From Woeseiaceae bacterium (GTDB taxonomy: Bacteria > Pseudomonadota > Gammaproteobacteria > Steroidobacterales > Woeseiaceae): DNA of 64,000 nt. The stretch lies in assembly GCA_021773095.1 (NCBI GenBank), contig JAJFKR010000005.1, forward strand, positions 1 through 64,000, given 5' to 3'. The notes below the pieces were generated by a model. That model was not told the origin of the DNA. It saw only the letters and a list, made by a program, of their open reading frames with translations, and searched no databases. The position numbers and the translations under genes are program-made. Shown here piece after piece: positions 40,362 through 49,953 of this stretch. Every line of letters starts with the position of its first letter. Within the stretch, counting starts at the first letter, position 1.

Positions 40362-41219
40362 ATGCCCGCAAAGAAAGCCGCTAGTAAGAAGCGGAAGAAA
40401 GTGACGACGTCACGCAAGAAGGTAGCCACGAAGAAAGCTGTGGCCAGGAAAAAAGCGTCCAGTAAGAAGGCCCCGGTGAAGAAAAAGGCGGCCAAGAAGA
40501 CTGTTCGCAAGAAAAAAGTGGCCAAGAAGAAGGCCCCTGTGAAGAAAAAGATGGCTAAGAAGACTGTTCGAAAGAAAAAAGTGGCCAAAAAGAAGGCCCC
40601 TGTGAAGAAAAAGGCCGTCAAGAAAAAGACAGACAAAAAAGCGGCAAGCAAGAAGAAAACTCCCGCGAAGAAAAAGGCCGTGAGCAAGAAGAAAAAGGCT
40701 GTGGCCAAACCGGCTGCGAAGAAAAAGACGCCGGTACGGAAGAAGGCTTCGCCAAGGACTACAAAACGTAGGGGCAGCCCGTTATCAGGTCCAATTCACG
40801 GCATTGCTCCGTACAAACCAGCCCGCGGCGAGGAGTACATGAGCGACGAGCAACTCGAGCATTTCAGAGAAATCCTGAGCGCCTGGAAAAGTGAATTAAT
40901 CGTTGAGGTCGACCGGACAGTTCACCACATGCAGGACGAGGCAGCGAATTTCCCTGATCCAAATGACCGCGCTACTCAGGAATCAGAATTCGGCCTGGAA
41001 CTTCGAACGCGAGACCGTGAGCGAAAACTGCTGCGCAAGATCGATTCGGCATTAACACGCATCGATGACGGCTCATACGGCTTCTGCGATAAGACTGGCG
41101 AAGAGATCGGGCTCAAACGTCTGGAAGCCCGGCCCGTTGCTACATTGAGCCTCGAGGCTCAGGAACGACGCGAAATGTCAGAAAGACAGTTCCGCGATAG
41201 CGAAGACCGCTATCGGTAA
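40362..41219 (+). CDS. dksA: RNA polymerase-binding factor DksA with a long histone-H1-like N-terminal tail
   Basis: Residues 2 to about 145 are almost entirely Lys, Ala, Pro, Arg and Val, built from repeats such as KKAPVKKKAAKKTVRKKK. The DksA core follows from about residue 148: YMSDEQLEHFREILSAWK, the coiled-coil tip FPDPNDRATQESEFGLELR that keeps the two acidic residues needed in the polymerase secondary channel, then DGSYGFCDKTGEEIG. Only one of the four zinc-finger cysteines remains (Cys242), as in several single-cysteine DksA types. The core should mediate the stringent response with ppGpp; the tail probably binds nucleic acid (inference). AGGAG lies six bases before the ATG. gluQRS follows after 12 bases. 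Confidence 0.92.
   Translation: MPAKKAASKKRKKVTTSRKKVATKKAVARKKASSKKAPVKKKAAKKTVRKKKVAKKKAPVKKKMAKKTVRKKKVAKKKAPVKKKAVKKKTDKKAASKKKTPAKKKAVSKKKKAVAKPAAKKKTPVRKKASPRTTKRRGSPLSGPIHGIAPYKPARGEEYMSDEQLEHFREILSAWKSELIVEVDRTVHHMQDEAANFPDPNDRATQESEFGLELRTRDRERKLLRKIDSALTRIDDGSYGFCDKTGEEIGLKRLEARPVATLSLEAQERREMSERQFRDSEDRYR
40464..40628 (+). repeat. 63-bp tandem repeat in the dksA tail
   Basis: Two full 21-codon units (40464-40526 and 40527-40589) and the start of a third (from 40590) encode KKAPVKKKxxKKTVRKKKVAK. Synonymous differences are few, so the duplication looks fairly recent. Confidence 0.85.
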
Positions 41220-41231
41220 TCCAGGTTCCTG

Positions 41232-42134
41232 ATGCAGACACGCGAACCGGCTCGATACATCGGTCGGTTCGCGCCGTCCCCTACCGGCCCGCTGCATTTC
41301 GGGTCGTTGGTTGCCGCCGTCGCAAGCTACCTTCAGGCGCGGACGAATAACGGGTTGTGGCTGCTGCGTATTGAAGATATTGATCCACCCCGCGAGCAAC
41401 CCGGGGCTACGGACGAAATAATCCGTTCGCTGGAACACTACGGATTCGAGTGGGACGGCGAAATCATTTTCCAGAGCACCAATTCTACCGCGCACGAGTC
41501 TGCGCTCGTAGCGCTCATTGAAGGTAATCGCGCCTATCCATGCCGATGCTCCAGACGGAACCTTGAGAATGCCACAAGGGGAGCCATGGGGATTATTTAT
41601 CCAGGAACCTGTCGTGATGGATGTGATGCAGACGAGGTCGCAATCCGGGTGCGAACCAACGAGTCAGACATCAGCTTTGACGATGCCCTGCAGGGTCGTG
41701 TATCACAACGCCTTGAAAGTGAGTCGGGAGATTTTGTTATTCGACGACGTGACGGACTGATCGCCTACCATCTAGCCGTTGTCGTTGACGACGAGATTCA
41801 GGGTGTCACTGAAGTCGTACGCGGTATTGACCTGATGAATTCCACACCACGGCAGGTCTGGCTTCAACAACTACTCGAATTTCGCACACCCGCCTACGTC
41901 CACATACCGGTAATTACTCACGCCAACGGCGACAAACTCAGTAAATTGACTGGCGCCCCTGGAATTTCAGGGGACGATGTAGAGCAAACTCTGGTTGAAG
42001 CATTGCTCGCTTTGCGACAACGCCCGCCGTCCGAATTAGCGCAGGTACCACTCGAGGAGATCTGGTCCTGGGCGATTAAAAACTGGCAAGTTGGGAAACT
42101 TTTTGGCTGCAAAACCGTTGTTAAAACGTCTTGA
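41232..42134 (+). CDS. gluQ: Glutamyl-Q tRNA(Asp) synthetase
   Basis: Attaches glutamate to the queuosine base of tRNA-Asp; a paralogue of the catalytic half of glutamyl-tRNA synthetase. It has RFAPSPTGPLHFGSLVAAV (HIGH-like), LLRIEDIDPPRE, a zinc site with CRCS and YPGTCRDGC, and DKLSKLTGAP in place of KMSKS. There is no anticodon-binding domain, as expected for 300 residues. The dksA-gluQ order is conserved in many gammaproteobacteria. Confidence 0.95.
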   Translation: MQTREPARYIGRFAPSPTGPLHFGSLVAAVASYLQARTNNGLWLLRIEDIDPPREQPGATDEIIRSLEHYGFEWDGEIIFQSTNSTAHESALVALIEGNRAYPCRCSRRNLENATRGAMGIIYPGTCRDGCDADEVAIRVRTNESDISFDDALQGRVSQRLESESGDFVIRRRDGLIAYHLAVVVDDEIQGVTEVVRGIDLMNSTPRQVWLQQLLEFRTPAYVHIPVITHANGDKLSKLTGAPGISGDDVEQTLVEALLALRQRPPSELAQVPLEEIWSWAIKNWQVGKLFGCKTVVKTS

Positions 42135-42263
42135 CAACAACCCTTGTCTGCCATAGCTTGAAGGCTGCAGCAGGGATACGCTCCCCCGCCCCCTGTTGCA
42201 AAAGCCTGAAGGTGTAACTACTCCACGGCAGGCCCTCCGCGCAAGCGGAGGGCCATTTTTTTT
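42131..42263 (+). ncRNA. Candidate structured small RNA between gluQ and yheT
   Basis: TTGACA (42131-42136), a 17-base spacer and TAGCTT (42154-42159) make a plausible promoter overlapping the gluQ stop. The presumed transcript from about 42165 folds into a stem GCAGCAGGG (42167-42175) with CCCTGTTGC (42191-42199), extended by AGGCT/AGCCT, then about 23 unpaired bases, then a perfect terminator: GGCCCTCCGC, loop GCAA, GCGGAGGGCC (42231-42254) and a run of eight T. Length about 100 bases. The -10 is weak. I recognise no known family. The hairpins alone could instead be a double terminator for gluQ. Confidence 0.45.
42231..42263 (+). terminator. Strong intrinsic terminator upstream of yheT
   Basis: A perfect ten-base-pair stem GGCCCTCCGC/GCGGAGGGCC with a GCAA loop, followed by ATTTTTTTT. 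Confidence 0.95.
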
Positions 42264-42304
42264 GCCTCCAACAAGCGCATCGAAAACGTGGCAGAATCGC
42301 GACA

Positions 42305-43333
42305 ATGAGTTCCAGGACACGCGAAAATCAGGTCATCAAAAGCCCGTTCAAGGCGCCGGCCTGGCTACAAAATCCGCATGCTCAAACCATGTACCCCAGC
42401 CTGCCCTGGGCCTGGCCTTCGCGACCCGTGTTGCGACGGGAAACACTGGAACTGCCGGATGGCGACGTTACAGCCGTTGACTGGCTAAGCGAAGCCGATT
42501 CATTGCCCGACTCAGCGCCGTTACTGGTTATCCTCCATGGCCTTGAGGGATCGGCTGATTCGTCTTACGCCCGGATGCTGATGGATGTTACCTTCGCTCG
42601 TGGCTGGCGATCCTGTGTGTTGCATTTCCGCGACTGCGGAGACTACCGGAACCGGTTACCACGCCGATATCATGCGGGTGAAACTAACGATCTCAGGCAC
42701 TTCCTGAACCGTTTGCAAGAACAACGAGACGCATCAGGTAATCCGGGTCCACTGCTCGCGGTGGGCTACTCATTAGGCGGAAATGTGCTTCTAAAGTACC
42801 TTGGAGAGTCACAATCCGAGACGCCGCTTGGTGCTGCAACAGCCGTTTGCGCGCCCTTGAACCTGCACATCTGCGCGCAAGCTTTGGATACGGGGTTTTC
42901 AAAACGTTACCAGAGGCACCTCTTAAAACGCATGAAAAAATCGGTAACGAACAAATTTGACCGGCATACTGCGGCGTTCGACTGGGACCGTGCCATGAAT
43001 TCACAGACATTTGCAGAGTTTGACGACTCCGTGACCGCGCCCTTGCATGGCTTCAATGGCAGGAATGATTATTACGATCGATGCAGTTCAGAGCATTTCC
43101 TGCATGCCATTGAGCGTCCCACGCTTATTATAAATGCACTGGACGACCCGTTTATGACACCCGAGGTCATTCCCACCGTGGACAGGCTCTCAGAGGACGT
43201 TACGCTCGAAATTTCAAAGCAAGGTGGACATGTTGGTTTTATTGGAGGCGGTACACCGTGGAGACCGACTTTCTACCTGCCCGGTCGCATCATCGAGTTC
43301 CTGGAATCTTACGCAGCAATGCCAAGTTTATGA
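42305..43333 (+). CDS. yheT: YheT-type alpha/beta hydrolase
   Basis: A 342-residue hydrolase of the YheT/ABHD1-3 group, likely an esterase of unknown substrate. Family start LQNPHAQTMYPSL, the oxyanion stretch ILHGLEGSADSSYARML, the nucleophile elbow AVGYSLGGNVLLKYLGE, the acid in NALDDPFMTPEV and the catalytic His in GGHVGFIGGG followed by WRPTFYLPGRI. All three triad residues are intact. It ends two bases before the REPIN-like element and is convergent with pnp. Confidence 0.93.
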   Translation: MSSRTRENQVIKSPFKAPAWLQNPHAQTMYPSLPWAWPSRPVLRRETLELPDGDVTAVDWLSEADSLPDSAPLLVILHGLEGSADSSYARMLMDVTFARGWRSCVLHFRDCGDYRNRLPRRYHAGETNDLRHFLNRLQEQRDASGNPGPLLAVGYSLGGNVLLKYLGESQSETPLGAATAVCAPLNLHICAQALDTGFSKRYQRHLLKRMKKSVTNKFDRHTAAFDWDRAMNSQTFAEFDDSVTAPLHGFNGRNDYYDRCSSEHFLHAIERPTLIINALDDPFMTPEVIPTVDRLSEDVTLEISKQGGHVGFIGGGTPWRPTFYLPGRIIEFLESYAAMPSL

Positions 43334-43335
43334 TT

Positions 43336-43500
43336 GTAGGAGCGCGCCCTGCGCGCGACCTCGCTACAAGGGTCACAAGCGGCGGTCGAGATACTGTTTA
43401 CAGGAAATAAAGCGGACCGCAGGGAGCCATTCCAGTAAACAGTATCTCGACCGATGCGTGCGATGATCGTAATGAGGTCGCGCGCAGGGCGCGCTCCTAC
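43336..43500. repeat. 165-bp nested inverted repeat, REPIN/MITE-like
   Basis: Outer arms of 27 bp (43336-43362 and 43474-43500) are perfect inverted copies beginning GTAGGAGCGCGCCCTGCGCG; each arm is itself a hairpin, as in REP sequences. Inside is a second perfect 19-bp inverted repeat (43383-43401 and 43435-43453), starting CGGTCGAGATACTG. The element fills the gap between two convergent stop codons, overlapping the pnp stop by one base. REP pairs of the GTAGGAGCG type are known from Pseudomonas and relatives and are thought to be moved by RAYT transposases; no such gene is in this window. It probably also acts as a transcription block. Confidence 0.85.
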
Positions 43501-45587
43501 TACTCGGCGTCGACTTCTTTCATTGAGAGACGTACGCGGCCCTGACGATCAACCTCAAGGACTTTGACCTTGATCTCGTCGCCTTCAGCCAGCTTGTCAC
43601 TGACCTTCTCAACTCGCTCGTTAGAGATCTGCGAGATGTGAACGAGGCCATCCTTGCCCGGCAGGATGGTAACGAAGGCACCAAAGTCCATCAGGCGAGC
43701 GACCTTGCCATCGTAAATACGACCCACTTCAACATCGGCGGTGATCAGCTCGATGCGACGGTGTGCTTCCTTACCGGACGCGCCGTCGACCGATGCGATA
43801 CGAATCGTGCCGTCGTTGTCGATATCGACCGAAGCGCCCGTCTCTTCAGTGATCGCACGAATTACCGCACCACCCTTACCGATAACGTCGCGAATCTTCT
43901 CAGGGTCAATCTTCATGGTCATGATGGTCGGAGCCCACTCGGACATTTCACCGCGAGTTTCGCTGAGGACCTTGTTCATCTCGCCCAGGATATGCAAACG
44001 ACCGTCACGAGCCTGATCCAATGCAGTATTCATGATTTCACGAGTGATGCCCTGGATCTTGATGTCCATCTGCAGCGCAGTAATTCCGTCTTCAGTACCC
44101 GCAACCTTGAAGTCCATGTCGCCGAGGTGATCTTCATCGCCCAGGATGTCGGTCAGAACGGCAAAGTCATCACCTTCCTTAACGAGTCCCATTGCAACAC
44201 CGGCAACCGGTGCCTTCAGCGGTACGCCTGCGTCCATGAGCGCGAGGCTCGTGCCGCAAACCGATGCCATTGAGCTTGAACCGTTGGATTCAGTGATCTC
44301 AGACACAACGCGGATGACGTAGCCAAACTCATCCATGTTCGGCATAACGGCTTCAATGCCTCGACGCGCCAGCTTTCCATGGCCGATTTCGCGACGCTTC
44401 GTTGAACCAATAAAGCCTGTCTCGCCTACACAGAATGGAGGGAAATTGTAATGCAGCATGAACGGGTCCTTGCGCTCGCCTTCGATCGCATCGATCATCT
44501 GTGCATCTCGGCCAGTGCCGAGTGTCGCTACCACAATCGCCTGCGTCTCACCACGTGTGAATACGGCTGATCCGTGTGCACGCGGCAGAACGCCAACTTC
44601 GACGTCGATCGGACGAACCGTGCTCTTGTCACGACCGTCGATGCGTGCCTCACCCTTGATGATGCGTTGGCGAACGATGTTCTTTTCCAGCTTGTAAAGA
44701 GCACCCTTGACGTCTTCGGCAGACCAGCGAGCGTCGTCGCCACTTGCCAATGCTTCAACGGCTGTGGCCTTGGCTTCTCCAACGGCTGCCTGACGATCCT
44801 GCTTGTCAGTGATGCTATAGGCCGCGGACAATCCTGCCGTTGCAGAGTCCGCTGCGGCGGCTTCGAGATCCTTGTCTTCTTCCGCTGCGGTCCAGTCCCA
44901 GGCAGGCTTGCCAACTTCGGCAGCCAGTTCGCTGATCGTATCGATAGCGACCTGCATTTGCTCATGTCCGAACATGACTGCGCCCAGCATGACTTCTTCG
45001 GACAGGCCAGCGGCCTCTGATTCAACCATCAGGACTGCGTCCCTGGTGCCCGCAACGACGAGCTCAAGGTCACCCTCAGCAACCGCTGCGCGGCCCGGAT
45101 TCAGTACGTATTCACCGTCCTTGTAGCCGACTTTGGCAGCAGCAATCGGACCGGCAAATGGCATACCGGAAATGGCCAGCGCCGCTGAGGCACCGATCAA
45201 AGCCGGGATATCGGGATCAACATCCGGGTTCAATGACATCACCGTAGCGATGATCTGAACTTCGTTTTTAAAGCCTTTCGGAAAAAGCGGACGTACCGGA
45301 CGATCGATCAGGCGACAGGTAAGGACTTCCTTCTCACCCGGACGACCTTCACGCTTGAAAAACCCGCCCGGGATTTTGCCAGCGGCGTAGGTCTTTTCCT
45401 GATAGTTAACGGTCAGCGGGAAGAAGTCTCTGCCCGGATCAGCCGTTTTGCGGCCAACAGCGGTTACCAGAACCGTCGTATCGGCCATATCGACGATAAC
45501 TGCACCGTCGGCCTGACGAGCGATCGCGCCCGTATCAATCGTTACTTCGTGTTCCCCGAATTGGAAACTCTTTCTTGTCGATTTCAC
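43500..45587 (-). CDS. pnp: Polyribonucleotide nucleotidyltransferase (PNPase)
   Basis: Phosphorolytic 3'-to-5' exoribonuclease and degradosome component. Two RNase-PH-like domains (residues 1-145 and 300-520, with [20 protein letters not shown] and [19 protein letters not shown]), then a KH domain ([20 protein letters not shown]) and an S1 domain ([22 protein letters not shown]). Full length at 695 residues. It starts with GTG at 45587 after a 106-base gap from rpsO; in E. coli that gap carries RNase III processing hairpins, which I did not confirm here. Confidence 0.97.
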   Translation of the reverse strand: MKSTRKSFQFGEHEVTIDTGAIARQADGAVIVDMADTTVLVTAVGRKTADPGRDFFPLTVNYQEKTYAAGKIPGGFFKREGRPGEKEVLTCRLIDRPVRPLFPKGFKNEVQIIATVMSLNPDVDPDIPALIGASAALAISGMPFAGPIAAAKVGYKDGEYVLNPGRAAVAEGDLELVVAGTRDAVLMVESEAAGLSEEVMLGAVMFGHEQMQVAIDTISELAAEVGKPAWDWTAAEEDKDLEAAAADSATAGLSAAYSITDKQDRQAAVGEAKATAVEALASGDDARWSAEDVKGALYKLEKNIVRQRIIKGEARIDGRDKSTVRPIDVEVGVLPRAHGSAVFTRGETQAIVVATLGTGRDAQMIDAIEGERKDPFMLHYNFPPFCVGETGFIGSTKRREIGHGKLARRGIEAVMPNMDEFGYVIRVVSEITESNGSSSMASVCGTSLALMDAGVPLKAPVAGVAMGLVKEGDDFAVLTDILGDEDHLGDMDFKVAGTEDGITALQMDIKIQGITREIMNTALDQARDGRLHILGEMNKVLSETRGEMSEWAPTIMTMKIDPEKIRDVIGKGGAVIRAITEETGASVDIDNDGTIRIASVDGASGKEAHRRIELITADVEVGRIYDGKVARLMDFGAFVTILPGKDGLVHISQISNERVEKVSDKLAEGDEIKVKVLEVDRQGRVRLSMKEVDAE

Positions 45588-45693
45588 TTTGATTTCTCTG
45601 TATGGAAATTGTTAAGACAACAGCAACCAACGGCGATCCCAGTGGATGGGAGCGACACGTCAGTTGTTTACATTGTCGAGATTGCTCGCTGGA

Positions 45694-45963
45694 CTAGCGA
45701 CGCAGACCGAGCTTCTTGATCAGCTCGCGGTAGCGGTCATTGTCTTTGGACTTCAGGTAGTCAAGCAGCTTGCGACGCTTGTTAACCATCCGCAGAAGAC
45801 CCTGACGGCTGTGGTGATCTTTCTTGTGCTCACTGAAATGATCGGTGAGTTCTACAATTCGTTTTGTCAGCAGTGCAACCTGTACCTCAGGTGAGCCGGT
45901 ATCGGCTTCGCCGCGTGCATGATCGGCGATTACGCCCTGCTTTACTTCACTGGAAAGTGACAT
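45694..45963 (-). CDS. rpsO: 30S ribosomal protein S15
   Basis: Primary binder of 16S rRNA. The ATG at 45963 gives 89 residues, the standard length, beginning [15 protein letters not shown] and containing [16 protein letters not shown] and [20 protein letters not shown], ending [13 protein letters not shown] lies ten bases upstream. It sits between truB and pnp as usual. Confidence 0.97.
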   Translation of the reverse strand: MSLSSEVKQGVIADHARGEADTGSPEVQVALLTKRIVELTDHFSEHKKDHHSRQGLLRMVNKRRKLLDYLKSKDNDRYRELIKKLGLRR

Positions 45964-46012
45964 TTTTCTATTACTCCAATTCTCTTTCATTTGCCCTTTT
46001 TTAGAGCGCGGT

Positions 46013-46018
46013 ATTCTA
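46013..46018 (-). promoter_or_regulatory. Possible rpsO promoter -10
   Basis: A TAGAAT on the minus strand about 50 bases upstream of rpsO, with only a weak -35 (TGTTAA) 17 bases further up. In E. coli rpsO also has its own promoter here. The preceding ACCCC/GGGGT arms around 46060 could be a weak terminator after truB. Confidence 0.35.
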
Positions 46019-46057
46019 GCGCCTGAGCGGGCCCATTAACACCCCAAAATCAAATAA

Positions 46058-46993
46058 TTACGGGGTTTTTTCCTGTGTCAAAAACACTCTTCGTGGTGCA
46101 AGCTGCCCGTCTCCGGAGAGCTCGCCCACCCCTAAAAATCCTTTGTCCGCCTGGTATACCCTGGCAAGTCCTTTCTTTTCATCAATATCCACTGCGACCG
46201 TTTGTCCGCCGCAAAAGCGCTGGGCGTCCTCTGCACCGATTGAAACTGCTGGCATATTCGCCAAAGCGACGTCTGCCGGCAGCAATTTGGCCCTCAACGG
46301 ACCGGGTCCTTTTTCTGCCAGTGCTTCCAACGCCGCCATATCAAGCATGTTTGCGCTCTCGAAGTCGCCGACGGACTCGCGGTGCAATCGTGCCGTGTGA
46401 GCCACCGTGCCGGCCTCGCGGGCAATATCTTCAACCAACACCCGTATATAAGTGCCCTTCGAGCACGCAACACGAAAAACCAGCCGGTTTCCGGCGAGCT
46501 CAAGAAGCCTGATCTTGTCGATCCGTATCGGTCGTGGTTCGCGCTCTACGGTCTCGCCCTTGCGTGCCAACTCGTACAGCCGCTTGCCATCCTTCTTCAA
46601 TGCCGAATACATCGGCGGTATTTGCGTTGACTCACCACAGAATCCCTGCAAAATGTCATTCCACTGGTCGGCATCCACATCGGGCACCGTGGCGGTCTCG
46701 ATCTCCTGACCGTCACCATCCCCGGTATCCGTCGCCGATCCCAGCTTTGCCGTCACACGGTAGCTCTTGTCCGCATTCAGCAAGTACGCACAGACCTTGG
46801 TCGCTTCACCGAAACACAAGGGCAACATGCCTGTCGCAGCCGGATCCAGGCTGCCTGTATGGCCGGCCTTTCTCGCGTTTAACAATCGCCTGACAATCTG
46901 CAAAGCCCGGTTCGACGTCATACCGGACGGCTTGTTGAGCAACAACAGTCCGTCCACCGGATCGGCGTGGCGCTTCATACCGCGTGCCGCCAT
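46058..46993 (-). CDS. truB: tRNA pseudouridine(55) synthase
   Basis: Makes the universal pseudouridine in the T loop of tRNA. The catalytic Asp lies in AGHTGSLDPAATGMLPLCFG; LLLNKPSGMTSNRALQIV and CSKGTYIRVLVEDIAREAG are further signatures. A C-terminal PUA-like part (CGGQTVAVDIDEKKGLARVY) is present. 311 residues, normal length. It begins six bases after the rbfA stop. Confidence 0.96.
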   Translation of the reverse strand: MAARGMKRHADPVDGLLLLNKPSGMTSNRALQIVRRLLNARKAGHTGSLDPAATGMLPLCFGEATKVCAYLLNADKSYRVTAKLGSATDTGDGDGQEIETATVPDVDADQWNDILQGFCGESTQIPPMYSALKKDGKRLYELARKGETVEREPRPIRIDKIRLLELAGNRLVFRVACSKGTYIRVLVEDIAREAGTVAHTARLHRESVGDFESANMLDMAALEALAEKGPGPLRAKLLPADVALANMPAVSIGAEDAQRFCGGQTVAVDIDEKKGLARVYQADKGFLGVGELSGDGQLAPRRVFLTQEKTP

Positions 46994-46998
46994 GACGC

Positions 46999-47370
46999 CT
47001 ACTGCTGCTCCTCGTTCTGATCGGATTCCAGAGCGCCCTCGATCAAACTGCTGATCCGTTGCGCCTCGGCCGCACTGTCATCGTGGGCGAAACGCAGTTC
47101 CGGTACATGTCGAATCTTGATTTCACGGCCCAGGCGCCCGCGCAAAAAGCCGCTGGCGCGCTCAAGGCCGTCTTTCACAGGCGCTGGATCCCCGTCAGGG
47201 TCCAGCAAACTGAAATACACTCGCGCAACGCTCAGGTCGCGTGAGAGATCCACCGATGTCAACGACACAAGTTTGAGTCTCGGGTCTTTGGTTTCAAACC
47301 GCAGCAACTCATTCAAGGTGCGCAACACCTGGTTTCCGAGTCGCTGATTTCTGGTGAATTCTCTTGGCAT
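46999..47370 (-). CDS. rbfA: 30S ribosome-binding factor A
   Basis: Small KH-fold assembly factor needed for late 16S rRNA maturation. It starts MPREFTRNQRLGNQVLRTLN, with LVSLTSVDLSRDLSVARVYF and RLGREIKIRHVPELRFAHDD. The C-terminal tail is acidic. 123 residues, typical. It lies between infB and truB. Confidence 0.96.
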   Translation of the reverse strand: MPREFTRNQRLGNQVLRTLNELLRFETKDPRLKLVSLTSVDLSRDLSVARVYFSLLDPDGDPAPVKDGLERASGFLRGRLGREIKIRHVPELRFAHDDSAAEAQRISSLIEGALESDQNEEQQ

Positions 47371-47388
47371 GGATCGATACTTACGCGC

Positions 47389-49926
47389 CTAGTCGAGCGT
47401 ACGTGCAACCTCTATCCGTTCGAAACACTCGATTTGGTCACCTACCTGAACATCGCTGTAGTTCTTCACTCCGATACCGCACTCGGTGCCGGACTTCACT
47501 TCGTTAACATCGTCCTTGAAGCGGCGTAATGATTCGAGCTCGCCTTCGTAGATCACGACGTTATCGCGCAATACACGAATCGGGTTGGAGCGCTTCACGA
47601 AGCCTTCGCTGACAATGCAACCGGCAATGTCCCCAAACTTCGGTGAGCTGAATACCTCTTTGACCGCGGCCAGACCGACGATCTGCTCACGAACCTCGGG
47701 TGCCAGCAGGCCACTGAGTGCCGCTTTCACATCGTCGATCGCCTCATAAATGATGCTGTAGTAGCGGACATCGACACCCGACTCCTTGATCGCCGTACGC
47801 GCTGCCGCGTCCGCACGAACATTGAATCCAATAATGGTTGCATTGGATGCCGCCGCCAGATTGGCGTCAGTCTCGGTAATGCCACCGACACTTGAACCGA
47901 TGATCTTGACCCGGACTTCGTCTGTCGAGAGCTTGAGCAATGCATCGCGCAAAGCTTCTGCACTACCGTGCACATCGGACTTGATGATCACCGGAACCGA
48001 CGAGACTTCGCCATCCTTCATCTGAGTGAACATATCCTCCATCTTGGAGGCCTGCTGTTGAGCGAGCTTCGATTCGCGTGTCTTGCTCTGCCGGAATTCA
48101 GCAACTTCGCGCGCCTTGCGCTCGTTCTTGACCGCAAGAAAGTCATCGCCTGCGCCCGGCGTCTTGGAGAGCCCCAGAACGACGACAGGCTGTGACGGAC
48201 CGGCTTCCTTGATGGTATTACCGGACTCGTCAAACATATTGCGTATGCGGCCGTATTCTTCACCAGCGATGATCATATCGCCCTGCTTCAACGTTCCGCC
48301 CTGTACCAGCAGCGTTGCGACCGCGCCACGGCCTTTCTCAAGGCTGGACTCAATAACGATACCCTGCGCCGGTCCTTCCGCAACGGCCGTCAGATCCATA
48401 ACTTCCGCCTGCAACAAGATCGCGTCCAGCAGGTCGTCCACGCCATCGCCCTTGAGCGCAGAAACATTAACGAACATCTGCTCACCACCCCAATCCTCGG
48501 GAATGACTTCATGTTGTGACAATTCGTTTTTGACACGCTCCGGGTCGGCATTTTCCCGATCGATCTTGTTGATTGCGACAATTAACGGGACGCCCGCTGC
48601 TTTTGAGTGCTGGATGGCCTCAATCGTTTGCGGCATCACACCGTCATCGGCAGCGACAACGAGAATCACAATATCCGTCGCCTGAGCTCCTCGAGCACGC
48701 ATCGCCGTAAACGCGGCATGTCCCGGTGTATCAAGAAACGAAATCTGACCCTTATCTGTTTTTACAGAGTACGCGCCAATATGCTGCGTAATACCACCGG
48801 CTTCGCCATCTGCGACCTTGGTCCTACGTATGTAATCCAATAACGATGTCTTGCCGTGATCAACATGGCCCATGATCGTTACAACCGGTGCGCGCGTGAC
48901 TGCATCGCCGTCTACGCCGCTTTCGTCTGCTAGTAGCTTCTCATCGACATCCACTGAATCAACCGGTACCGCAACGTGGCCAAGCTCTTCCACAACAAGC
49001 GTTGCGGTGTCCTGATCGATGACCTGATTGATCGTCACCATCGCACCCATGTTGAACAGAACTTTGACTACCTCATTCCCCTTGATCGCCATTTTCTGAG
49101 CGAGCTCGGCAACCGAGATATTGTCCGGGATTTCTACTTCGTGAATGACAGGTGCTGTCGGCATTTCGAAACCGTGTTTTGAATCGCCACCGACGGATAC
49201 CGGTCGTCGGCGCATCGGCGCTTTGCGCTTACGGCGGCCGCTCTTATCGCCCGCAACGTGCAGTTCTTTACGCCCATATCGTGTTTCGCCGTGTTTCGGC
49301 TTGGCCTTTGGCTTGGCCTTCTCTTTCTCCTTGCTGCGACGTGTGCGTGCGTCCGCTTCGGCTTTTTCAAGCCGGACCTTTTCCTCAGCAGCATCGGTAA
49401 CGACCTTCTCAGCCGCCTTACGGGCTTCGTCCTCAGCGTCTTTTGCCGCCTGCACCTCTTTCTCGCGCTCGGCCACCTCACGTTTGGCCGCCTCTTCCTT
49501 CTCAGCCTCGAGACGCTCTTTCGCGAGCGCCTCCGCTTTGACGCGATTTTCCTCTTCCTGGCGCTGGCGATCCAACTCGTCCTGCTCATCCTGAGCCTGT
49601 TTTTCAAGGACATCGCGCTTGATGTACGTGCGTTTACGGCGCACCTCGACGTTGACTGTGCGTGAGCGACCCTGCGCACCTGATAGCTTGAGCTCCGATT
49701 GGGTCTTGCGCTTCAACGTGATCTTGCGCGGCGCGGCCGCGGTTGCAGGCGTATCGTCCTGACCGTGACTGCGACGTAAGTGCGTCAGCAATTCGAGTTT
49801 TGCATCGTCGCTGATATTGTCATCAGATCCTTCGACCTTAATTCCGGCCTCATCGAGTTGCGTCAGCAATTTCTCGACTGGAACTTTCAGAACTTCAGCA
49901 AATTGTGCGACTGTCACATCAGCCAT
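47389..49926 (-). CDS. infB: Translation initiation factor IF-2
   Basis: GTPase that brings initiator tRNA to the 30S subunit and promotes subunit joining. N-terminal IF2N domain ([18 protein letters not shown]), a long highly charged linker (about residues 95-235), then the G domain with [33 protein letters not shown] and [10 protein letters not shown], and the C-terminal domains ending IEVARTLD. Full length at 845 residues. The charged linker differs from species to species and is expected here. Confidence 0.97.
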   Translation of the reverse strand: MADVTVAQFAEVLKVPVEKLLTQLDEAGIKVEGSDDNISDDAKLELLTHLRRSHGQDDTPATAAAPRKITLKRKTQSELKLSGAQGRSRTVNVEVRRKRTYIKRDVLEKQAQDEQDELDRQRQEEENRVKAEALAKERLEAEKEEAAKREVAEREKEVQAAKDAEDEARKAAEKVVTDAAEEKVRLEKAEADARTRRSKEKEKAKPKAKPKHGETRYGRKELHVAGDKSGRRKRKAPMRRRPVSVGGDSKHGFEMPTAPVIHEVEIPDNISVAELAQKMAIKGNEVVKVLFNMGAMVTINQVIDQDTATLVVEELGHVAVPVDSVDVDEKLLADESGVDGDAVTRAPVVTIMGHVDHGKTSLLDYIRRTKVADGEAGGITQHIGAYSVKTDKGQISFLDTPGHAAFTAMRARGAQATDIVILVVAADDGVMPQTIEAIQHSKAAGVPLIVAINKIDRENADPERVKNELSQHEVIPEDWGGEQMFVNVSALKGDGVDDLLDAILLQAEVMDLTAVAEGPAQGIVIESSLEKGRGAVATLLVQGGTLKQGDMIIAGEEYGRIRNMFDESGNTIKEAGPSQPVVVLGLSKTPGAGDDFLAVKNERKAREVAEFRQSKTRESKLAQQQASKMEDMFTQMKDGEVSSVPVIIKSDVHGSAEALRDALLKLSTDEVRVKIIGSSVGGITETDANLAAASNATIIGFNVRADAAARTAIKESGVDVRYYSIIYEAIDDVKAALSGLLAPEVREQIVGLAAVKEVFSSPKFGDIAGCIVSEGFVKRSNPIRVLRDNVVIYEGELESLRRFKDDVNEVKSGTECGIGVKNYSDVQVGDQIECFERIEVARTLD

Positions 49927-49953
49927 AACACGCTCCGTATCTATTTAAGGCTG

